From positions 1-38,230 of the forward strand of contig JAPTJF010000546.1 of assembly GCA_029339195.1 (NCBI GenBank): DNA of 38,230 nucleotides, given 5' to 3'. The first letter of the stretch is position 1. Each line of letters starts with the position of its first letter. This stretch comes from Micractinium sp. NFX-FRZ (taxonomy: Eukaryota; Chlorophyta; Trebouxiophyceae; Chlorellales; Chlorellaceae). Positions 21,867 to 31,600 of this stretch are shown piece after piece. A program made the position numbers and the translations under genes. The notes under the pieces were generated by a model that saw nothing but the letters and a program-made list of their open reading frames with translations, ran no database searches and was not told the DNA's origin.

Positions 21867-24800
21867 ATGCGGCCTCGCGGGCCGGGCTGCCTGCTGCTCG
21901 CGCTCATCCTGGCGGCATGCGGGCCCTGGTGTACGCACGCGACGGGTGACGACAACGCAGCGCGAGACGCCGACACCGCGCTTTCCGCCGGCGCCGTCGG
22001 GCATATGCAGCAGGGAGGCGAGGCCGTCAGCGGGGCGGGTGCTGGCAGCAGGGCACTCCTGGCTACAGCCCCCAGGCCCGCCCTGCCGTTTGCCCAGGGC
22101 AACCTGCCGCTCCACACCATCAAGCTGCCCCCAGGGTTCCGCATTTCTCTCTACGTCAACGCCTCCATGCAAGCCCGGTTCATGCAAGTGGGCAACCGCG
22201 GCAGGCGGCAGCCAAGCATCGTCTACGTGTCCAGCACCTCTGGCCCTGTGAGTGAGCAGGGCGTCATGGTAGAGGGGTTGTCAGCCCGTGCCCTGCTTTG
22301 AGATGGTTGCGCAGCACCTGCGCAAAGAGAAGTTTGGCGCAGCTCCACACTGCTTTTGGTGGCACAAGCATGGCGGACACGTATGGCTCCCCCACGGCAC
22401 AACAGTCGGTAGGCTTATGATCGCATGTGCCGCAGCACCCATCCTCGCCTCGCCGCCCCGCCCCGTCGCTGCGCAGGTGTGGGCGATTGTGGACCGGGGC
22501 GGGAGGGCAGGGCCCACCGCCTGCACCCTGTTGGAGGGACTGGATGTGCCCAACGGCATCGCCTATGACAACACAACCGGCAGCCTGTTTGTGGCGGAGC
22601 AGACGCACATCATGCGGTGAGGCCAGTTGTTTTTCACCATTTTTTATAAACAAATCTGTGCACCGTTTGCGACGCTTCGTTTGTGGTTGGGCAAGAAGCA
22701 GAGGGTGCCGCTGCGCTGCTGGCCACGTGTTGAGCCAGCCTGCTTTGCATGGCCGCAGTTGTGAGGCCAGGGAGATGCTGCCGCCTCACTCGCTCCCTGC
22801 CCCGCACCCCGCCTTCCTCCACACAGACACAACAACGTGGACGCCGCTGCGCTGGCCAACCGCCGGAGCAGCCCTGATCACGTTGCAGCAACACACTTGA
22901 AACATGCGTGCGTGGCCCGCCCTGCCCTCCCTTCCTCCACAGATACGACAATGTGGACGCTGCTGCGCTGGCCAACTGTCAGAGCAGCCTGATGACGTGG
23001 CAGCCGGTGGTGGGCCCCGAGGTGCTGCCCGACCAGAGGAGCCACTCCAATCGGGCGCTGGGGCTGGGTCCCGACGGCAGGCTGTATGTGTCCATCGGAG
23101 CGCCCTTCAAGTGAGGGTGGCATGGCAGGGGGGAAAGGGCTTGGCAGTGTGCTGGGAGGCACGCTTTGCGCGTTTCCAATGGGCGCTATTCTCGCAAGTG
23201 TTAGATCACAGTTGCAGGAAATTTGCACGGGGGTGTGCCTGCCTGGGGCCCGCTTCTGCTGCAGCAACACCTCCACCTGCTGCTCCTCACTCCCAGGCCT
23301 GCCCCTGCTGCCTGTCATTAGCACACATCTTCACATGCAATATGATTGATCTTTTTTCAGCACATGCAGCATTTTACGTTCCTTCAACACATGCAGCGTG
23401 GATGTGTGCCGGGACCCGTACTGCTCCATCTGGCGCATGAACAAGGATGGCAGCAGGCCAGAGATCTTTGCACGGGGTAAGCTTGGCATTGTTTTGGCTC
23501 ATGCGAATGGTTGGTGTGTATGTGTGTGTGTGTGTGCGGTAGCAGCGCAGCGCATAGCTTGGCACGGAATGGGCCCAGGTCGTGTGTGTACCGCAAGGAA
23601 GAGCGGGGCTGCCGTGGGGTCCGGCGCTGCAGCAGCACCCTAGCGCTGCCTCCCGTATGCTACACAGCGTGTGGGGTTGCTCACCGTGCATCTAATCGGC
23701 TGCTTGCTGACAAGCCGAGTTCCCCCTCTGGCCCGCCGCCTGCCGCGCGGCTGCTTGCTTGCTTGCAGGCATCCGCAATGCTGCCTGGGTGGATTGGCAC
23801 CCGGGCACGGGGGCCCTTCTGTTCTCTGTCATGGTGCGGCTGATGCCGGCGCTCTGCCCATCTCTCTACGTTGATTTGTGCCGTGTGTGATGTAGCTGTG
23901 GTGTGAATTGGCTGCCTGCCTTGAGGCTGCATGGGTGTGGATCTGTTATCTACCCTTTCCCTGCCTGCCCTGCCTGCCTGCCTCCCTCCCCCTTTTAATT
24001 CGTGTGTGCAGGAGCGCGACATGATGGGGAATGACCGGCCAGATGACCTGATGGGCGTGATCTACCCGGACCAAGCGGGCATCAACCTGACCTGGCCGTA
24101 CTGCCACTGGTGATGTTACGTCATTGCATGTGATGGGTGTCAGAGGGCTTGCTTAGGGCTGTGCATCAACCTGACCTGGCATACTGCCACTGGTGGGCCA
24201 AAGTGGGCGGATGGGGGTTTAAAGAGGGGTGCTGTTGGGCTTGCCAGCACCGCCAGCCTGCAGAGGTGAGGACAAGAGGACAAGGGGAGCAAGCGGGGCT
24301 GGCGGTGGGGACGAGAGAGGGCGCCACGACAGGGCGTGGCCACACCAGCAGGGGTGGCTGCGGGCGGGTGGGCACTGGGCCGCCAGGGAGGCACCCTGCC
24401 CCTGCCCTGCCCATTCTACTAGCACTGACGTCCCGATATGAAACCGTGCGCGTGTATGCTGGCCGCGCTGTGGTGCAGGCTGGGGGGCGGCCCACCAGAG
24501 TTGCGCCGCCCAGGCCCCGGCTCCGCCCTCCCTGACCCAGGTCAGTGTGCAGGAAGGCAGCAGGGGAGGGACGCTGCGTGCTTATGAGGAAAGAGGCCAG
24601 ATGCCTGCCAGAGCGCTCCTCTGCTTGCATGCCGCCCTGGCCTGTGTGCCGTTTGCTTGGCGTGAGCCGGGATGCGCCACCTTCCTGCCGCCACATGCCT
24701 GCACACCCCAGTGCATCAACACACAAATCAGTACTTAGTATGGTGCAATCATCACTAACACATGTATGTCATGATATGCACTGCAGACATGACCCCTCCC

Positions 24801-27018
24801 GAGTTCTCGCAGCGCCCCGCCGACAGCGTGCTGGCCCAGCGTTGCAAGGGTGGGTGGGTGTGGGGCCTGGTAGTGTGGGCTGCCCGCAGATTGAGTCAGG
24901 CCAGGTGCCATCTGGCACACAGGAATGAGCCGTCAGCACGGTGGAATGGGAGGAGAGGTGCGTGGCATGGCAGGTGGCGCGCTGGCGACAGCTGCTGCCG
25001 GTGCGGCCATCTTGCGGCTGCGCTGGTCCAGGCTGGGGTCCCACATGCGGCGCCTCCTGGGCTCTTGCCGGCCTGCTGGCCTGCCGGCCGGCCATTTCTT
25101 GCACTATGCCTGCCCCACCCCTGCGGCCTGCCAGCCCTCACACGCACCTCTCCCTGCTCTCATTCACCGCCCGGGCCGCCCGCGCCGCAGAGGTTGCGGC
25201 GCCGCCGCTGCAGGCGTTGGGCCCCCACGTCGCACCCTTGGGCCTTCTCTACTGGCCGCCCCCCTCCTCGCCGCCCGCCGCCGGCGTGCAGCGCTGGCCT
25301 GCTCAGTACGGCAACGGCTTCTTTTCCGGGCAGCACGGCAGTTGGAACAGGGACGAGCCCATTGGTGAGTAGCCTGGAAATTTGCGGCGGTGGAGTCCCT
25401 GGGGGGTGCTGGGGCCTGGCTGTGATTGGTTTCAAGGACCCGGCGGCCGGTCATGGTCCGTAAGAGGACTAACCCGGGTTCTTAGGGTTTAAACGCAACA
25501 GACCTGCAGAGCCAAACTCTCTTTTGGTAAAGTCTCCCCTGCAACGTCTCATGTGCAGGCTACCGGGTGGCGCACGTCCAGCTCAGCGCCGGCGGGAGGA
25601 AAGCGGTGGGGCACACCGTGTTTGCGCATGGCTGGCTGCGTGTCGACGGCAGCGCCTGGGGCCGCCCCACCGGGCTGGCCCGCCTGCCGGATGGGTCGCT
25701 GCTGGTGGGGGACGACCGAGCTGACGTGGTGTATCGCATCAGTTACACCCCGCCCAGCCCTCGGCCCAGGTGCGCACAGCTGTCCATGCTGACGTGGATC
25801 TCAGGGGTTGCCTGAACCTTCCGGTGCTAAGGGGGTGGGGCTGCTGCTGGTGGGTGGGGGGACTTTGGTGCGGTGGGGCGCGGTACCGTGCGTGGCCCCC
25901 TGCTGACCTGGCGTGCCCGCTGACCTGGCTGCACGCCGTGTGTGCCTCTGCCCGCCTGGCTGTCGACGAACATCTTTGTACCGTGCCTCTGCTGTTGCAG
26001 GCCACCCCCGCCGCCAGCCTTGCCCAGGCTCCCACCGGGCACATACGCCCTCAAGCTCTTGGGCCGGAACAAGTGCCCAGTGACAGGTGTGTGGCAGGCA
26101 CGGCAGGTGCACTCTGAAAGTGGTGTGCAGAGGGCACAGGGGGCGGCGCCACAGGTGCCTGCCACCCATCCCCCGCCCACCTCCTGCAAGCAGTCACCAC
26201 GTCTGCGCCGCCTTGCTGTTATGCAAGCGTCACTTGAAAATTTTCGCTGTTGTGATGCGTGGTGCAGGGTTTGCCACAGCCCAGTCCTGCCGACGCACCG
26301 GCGTGACTCTGGCGCCCCGCCCCACCAGCGCCGCCCGCCTGCACGTGAGGCGCCTGCCCCTTGTGTTTGAGCTTTGAGCTTGGAGCACAGACTGCATTGT
26401 TGCCTTCAGCAGAGTTGGAATGGGGGGCGGGGGGAGGGGGGGAGGGCACAGCAGTCAGAATGCCATGCCCCTGCTTTCCCTTGTACTTTGTCACTCTGGT
26501 TTTGTGCTGCATGTGATGTGTGGGGGGACCTGACACCTAGGAGGTGGGCAGAGGTGGCAGAGCGGCGCTGGCCGAGCTGGCTCCTGTGAATCCTGTGAAC
26601 ACAGCCGCAGGTGCCGGGGAAGGCCCACCCCGCCGACCCACCGCCACTCTTCCCCCCTGCCCCTGCGCCTCCGCTGCAGCACTGGAGCGTGGTTCTGGCA
26701 CGCCCCGGCCCCTCAATCGTGGGCGCCCCGGTCAGGCTGCAAGCCGTGGGTCGCGCCGCCTGCCGCCCGGCCGCCGTATTCCTCACCGCCGCCGCCACCT
26801 GCACCGCTTCCGGGGTATCTCTGGGCGCCGCCGCAAAGGCGGCAGGCGCCAGCTGGGTGCTGCAGCGGGGCCCCGGCGGAGCCTACTACATAACCTCTCA
26901 CCTGTGCGGCGGCGGCAAGTTCTTGGGCCTGCCGACCGGCTGCGGGGCCACCGCCCTGGGCCTGTATGCCAAGGGCAGAGACGTGGCCCTGCTGTGGCAG
27001 CTGACCGCGGTGCGGTGA
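21867..27018 (+). CDS. Secreted glucose/sorbosone dehydrogenase-like protein with beta-trefoil-like tail
   Basis: Exons: 21867-22247, 22477-22616, 22943-23110, 23397-23476, 23769-23833, 24012-24109, 24787-24849, 25191-25364, 25559-25769, 26001-26086, 26268-26344, 26680-27018. The start is chosen because it gives a clean signal peptide (MRPRGPGCLLLALILAACG). The body is a PQQ-type GSDH propeller: LPPGFRISLYVN, LDVPNGIAYD, SNRALGLGPDGRLYVSIGAPF, CSIWRMNKDGSRPEIFARGI, NAAWVDWHPGTGALLFS, ERDMMGNDRPDD, NLTWPYCHW, LGPHVAPLGLLYW, FSGQHGSWNRDEPIGYRV and PTGLARLPDGSLLVGDDR. Such enzymes oxidise sugars or aldehydes outside the cytosol; the substrate is unknown. After a Pro linker the tail (HWSVVLARP, ASWVLQRGPGGAYYI, LLWQL) looks like a beta-trefoil. 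The junction 24109/24787 is out of phase and would create TGA, so an exon with length of form 3n+2 is probably missing between them. Confidence 0.82.
22815..22892 (+). repeat. Ghost copy of GSDH-like exon 3 5' end
   Basis: A direct copy of about 22931-23005 (acceptor plus exon start). The ghost has ACAACGTGGACGCCGCTGCG where the real exon has ACAATGTGGACGCTGCTGCG, and it keeps TGGCCAAC, GAGCAGCC and the GTGGCAG-like end. It lies 112 bp upstream of the real exon. Confidence 0.92.
24157..24197 (+). repeat. Ghost copy of GSDH-like exon 6 3' end
   Basis: Copies GCATCAACCTGACCTGG through CTGCCACTGGTG from 24080-24112 (exon 6 end and donor), about 85 bp downstream. Confidence 0.9.
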
Positions 27019-28656
27019 AGAGCCGGTGGGCGAGGTGGGAGCCCAAAATAAGAAACAAAGCAACATGCCCCCTCCGGATGCACCTGGGAGCGTGCCAATG
27101 TGTGCCATCGATGCGGGGGGTACACAAGCCTTGCCCTGCTGGCACCTTGGGTGTCTGCCGAGCAGTGCTGGGGGGCTGCTGGGGGGCCGGCGGCGCTGCA
27201 TGCTCCCTGCAGACATCTCGCAGGCGGCCCTCACAGTCTGTCACGCCGCCCTGCCATGCGCACCTGTCAACCAATTACATTTTCTGTGCATGTCCTCTTT
27301 CCAACCACACCCGTCATCGCGCGACCCTTCAAGCAAGCTTCGTCCCACCCTTCACCTTGCTCCCACTCAGCTGTGAACCTTTTCCGACAGGTGGCAGGGT
27401 GCATCTCCCGCCACTGCCTTGCTCTCTTGCAGAGCACTTGTGCTCCTTCAACATGCCACGTGATGGTAAGGGGGACTTGTATGTTCATTTTTTTTTGCTG
27501 CCTGGCTGTGTAACTTTCTCCTTCTTTCCGGCTTCAACAGACTGCGACCGGTCCGAACAACGGCCCGGCACAGCACAGCAGGGGGACGGCACCGCGGCAC
27601 AGCGTGGGCATGGGAGGCCGGGGAGGGCGTCACGGTTGCATGCGCCTGCCTGCCTCCCTGCTGTTGCCAACCCCCACTTTTGTCTCGCAACTGTTCGTGA
27701 GGTGTCCTATACAGCAGCACGCAATTTGCCCACCAGCGTGCAGCAGGCAGTGCTGGCAAACCGCTGCCGCTGGCACTTACCTGCCGGCATGAGCACTGGC
27801 CTGCCCGCTGTCTTTCTGTGCCTCAGTGGAACTCTCTGAGTTTCACCAAGCAAACGCCCAACCCAGCAGCTGCTCTCCCTTCTTCCTTCCTTAAAGAGAA
27901 TGGCTGGCAGGCAGACTCAACTCCCAGCGGTGCAGCCGGCAGCAGCCGGCAACAGGCGGGGTCCGCCTCCTGCGGCCCTGGTGGCCGCAGCGCAGCGTGT
28001 GTTGCTACCCACCGTTGCAAGTGGAGGACCTGCAGCACAAGCCCCTGCCATGACGGCGAGGATCTCTGGTTGCATGCCGGCATTCTGGCAAGCATGCTGT
28101 TATGTAGTTCCAGGTATTCGCTCTCGACGGACACGCGCTAGATGGCGCAGCCTTTGTTTGGAGGGGACGGGTGTGTACTTCAGCTGTACAGCCCGGCTTC
28201 CCTACTCGCGGAATCAGCGCCCCATGGCCCCGCCTTTTACCCCCATCCGGGCCGTCTCGCAGCAGCAACATATCAGCTCACGAGTGTCACGGCGCCCCCT
28301 GGCCGCGACAAGGCCACATTTGGGGGGCAGCCATCTTCAGGAGCAGATCGTCTGGGGAGCAGGAGCTCCTGCAGAACCTGCAGGCAATGTGGAGCCCCAA
28401 ATGGAAGAATGGCGGTAGTAGGAGGTGAGAGGCAGGCCCCACGTGCCCTGAGCACGCCGCGCCCCAACAGCATGGCATGCGCCGCTGCTGTTACCTGCCG
28501 CTGCTGCCAAGCCTGTTGGACCTGACGCCAGCCTCCTGCATGTGTCGCACTCGGTCCATGTAGCCTGTCACAGCCCCATTCTCTGCTCTTCCATTATCTA
28601 CCTGGCCACGGCCAGCCGACGCCACGTTCCCAGCCCCAGCGTCGCTGCTCCCCGCC
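27019..28656. other. Intergenic or untranslated, no gene recognised
   Basis: About 1.6 kb between the GSDH-like stop and the sulfotransferase start. It should contain a 3'UTR and a promoter. Long frames cross it but none shows family motifs, splice-consistent extension or codon bias that I trust. Confidence 0.4.
27508..27512 (+). terminator. TGTAA, candidate poly(A) signal of GSDH-like gene
   Basis: The TGTAA motif lies 490 bp after the stop codon, next to a T-run at 27487-27496. Its distance makes the assignment tentative. Confidence 0.35.
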
Positions 28657-31600
28657 ATGCCTGTGCTCGCCGCCCGCCCGCCCGGCCGCAGGCCCGACCG
28701 CCAAGTGCTTTGGGCTGGCGGCTACATCCTGGCCCTCGTGGCCACAGTCCTGCTGCTCTCCAGGGGAGGGTGAGTGCCCCGCGGCAGCGCGCCCGCTGCC
28801 GCCGGCTGACCCATGCCATGCGGCATGTTGTGTGCGCCATTCAGTGCGGTACGCAAGATGTTGGGGGGCCAACCACCCCTCTGCTGCTTGCCACACACGC
28901 GTTCCTCTGCTCAGACTTGTTGTGCGCTCTAGGCTCCTTCCCAGGGGAACCAGGGCGAGGCTGTGCACTGCCGCGCTCACGTGGGTGGCAGTGCAGCACT
29001 GCCCGCCCCTTTCGGCTCATGTGCCTGCTGCCTCCCTGCCTCCCTGCCCGCCCACTCCTCCCCTTCAGATTAATCAACACTTCGGGAGTGCGGCTCTGGC
29101 TCTACTCCCAGCCCGCCTCGCCGTTGCCGTGCAGCGGCAGCGTGGGAGGTGACGGCAGGCTGCAGTCGAGGGACTGCATGAGGGCAGGGGCAGATGAACG
29201 GCAGCGGAGGCAGCGCCAGGCTGCGGCGCTGGGTGGCGGCCCGCTTGATGCCGAGGGACAGGGGGAGGAGGAGCAGGAGGAGGAGGAGCAGCAGCAGAGG
29301 GAGGCGGCGGCAACAATGCAGGCACAGCAGCAGCAGCAGCAGCAGGAGCCTCTGGGCGACGCGGGGGAGGCTGTGGCGGCAGCTGCCGAAGCAGAGGGAG
29401 GCGACGAGCGGGAGCAGCAGGTGCAGGCTCAGGCAGCAGCGGAGGCAGCTGAGCGTGACGCGGAGCAGGCAGCAGCGTCGGCGCGGGAGGAGGAGGAGCA
29501 GCAGCAGCAGGAGGCACAGCAGGCGCAGCAGGAGGCCAAGGAGCAGCAGCAGCAGCAGCAGCAGCAGGGCATAAAAGAGGTTGATGGGCCCTCCCCCTAC
29601 CAGCAGGCTCTGGCCAGCTGTGATGACCTGGACTGCCTCACGCGGGCAGCACAGCAGGAGCGCTGGCCCGGGCAGTTCCTCTTCCCCCACTTTTTCATCG
29701 TCGGCTGGCAGGCAAGCGCGGGGTGTGGGAGGACGAGGGGAGGGCGGGGGAGGGGGCCTTGTTGGCTTGTGCATATGTTGGTGCAATGTGACTTGCTTTG
29801 CGCTGATGCAGAGGGAGGTCAGTGGGCAGCCGGACGGGTGGGGCATGGCGGGGCACAGGGGGCATGCTGGGCGATAGATGCCACCTGTTCACCCCATTAG
29901 AAGTGTGCCATCACCTCGCTGTTCTGCAGCCCTCAGCGCCCCGCCCTCTTCTGTCCGCTCAGCAACCAACCCCTTTTGCCGCCTGCACTGCCCCTGCCTC
30001 CCCTGCCCGCAGAAGTGCGCCACCACCTCCCTCTTCTACCACCTGGCCCGCAGCCCCCACGTGCTGCGAGCAGACGACAAGGTCTGTCAGTGGCGGGCGT
30101 GGAGTGGAATTGGGGTCGGCTGCTGCTCGAACATGGGGGCTGGTGGGTGGGGGATGAGCGTCGGATGGTCAGCAGCGAGCGCCAGTCCGACCCCTGTGCC
30201 GCCTGATTTCGTGCATCCTCATGCGAACAGCAAAACATTGAAATCTGTATGATGCGGTACTGCAGGAGCCGGAGTTCTTCAGCAATGAGTGCGGCTACGA
30301 CCCCGCCAGCTGCCCCTCCAAGGCCTCCAAAACTTACATCTGGAAGGTGGGCGGGTGGGCACTTGCCTTGTGTTTCCAAACGATAGAAAGGATGTAGTAG
30401 GGCAGGGCAGGGGCAGGGGTGCAGCTGGGGCAGCTGACAGGCTGGGCGCCGACATGACGGGGCGACGTGAGTGCCTCCCCAGCGCCTCCACCTGCTGTTC
30501 CATCAAATCATCACATAAACCCCTCCTATATACCTCCTGTACCCTGCAGACCATGCTGCTGGACGACGCCCTGGAGGCCGACCTGCGCGTGGCTGCTGTG
30601 GAGGCGTCCACCCACTACGGGCGCAACGGCCACATCCTGGCCCCCCGCCTGCGCCAGGCCTTCCCCTGGCTCAAGATCGTGGTCTCCCTGCGGGAGCCCA
30701 TCAGGTGAGGGCGCGGGGGCTGTGTTTAGTATACATTCACGTTTGAGTTTTCTGGGGGCTGCGCGGTGGAGAGCAAGGGCGGCTGGTGTGTGGGGTTGTG
30801 TTGCGGAGAGCGAGCCGCTGGGTTGGGCTGTGGGGAGGCTGTGCTGCATTTTTGGCTTCTGTTGAGGGCGAGGCAGGAAGGGAGAGCCTTTGCATCGCCT
30901 GCCAGCGTGGCTCAAGACCGCCGTGTCACCACCCTGCCCATCACCTCCCCCCGAAACCCGCGCCTTGCCGACCCCGCATCTCCTGTGCTCCGCCCCGCAG
31001 CCGCGCCATCTCCATGCTGGCACACAACCTGGACAAGCACCAGGCCGGCTGCCTCACAAAGTGAGTGCTTGGCTGGCGGCACTGCTCTGCGTAGAGGGGC
31101 GCCGTGGCGCCCGTGCCAGGCAGGGGCCCTGAGGCCGTCTGCCTCACCACGCAGGGGTGCTGGTGGGCGCGCTGCTGCGCAGCAATGCCCTGGTAGTGGT
31201 GGGGCAGTTCCCGGGAGGGAGGCAGGGCTGGGGGAGCCCACCGAGGGCTGGTCCCTCCCTGTGCAGCCTGCAGCCCGCCGTGTGCCCTCCACAGCTCCCC
31301 CCCGAGGTGCAGAGCCCATTTCCTGCCTCACCTCCCACCCCCACAAGGGCCAACAGCGGCGCCCGTGTGGCCAAGGGCCTGCCCGACCTGCTTGCCCCAT
31401 TGCAACAGTATGCACGCTCCATTCCAGCCCGCATGTTTCCCACACCTCGACCCGCGGGGCAGGCACATGGAGACTCCTGCAACCTCATAAACCCTAAAAA
31501 AACCTAAAATAAAAACCTAAACCCTATCGGGCAGGCACATGGAGAGACTCGTGCAACTAACCTCATGAAGCCTGCCTGCTGGCATGCTTTGACCCCTGTG

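Noticed and set aside
24110..24120. Selenocysteine TGA in the GSDH-like protein
   Set aside because: Joining the exons would create TGA but also shift the downstream frame, so a missing exon is the simpler explanation.
26544..27839. Longest open frame in the window (431 codons, plus strand)
   Set aside because: It overlaps the last GSDH-like exon in the wrong frame, has no family motifs and owes its length to GC-rich sequence with few stops.
29070..29846. Leu/Pro-rich 258-codon minus-strand frame
   Set aside because: It is the antisense of the CAG-rich sulfotransferase stem; the poly-Leu reflects CTG codons, not a membrane protein.
31141..31330. Extra sulfotransferase exon after GCLTK starting GAGGRAAAQQ
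   Set aside because: The frame is open but low in similarity. Joining 31060 directly to 31604 keeps the frame and gives a coherent KADTYKCLARDL.
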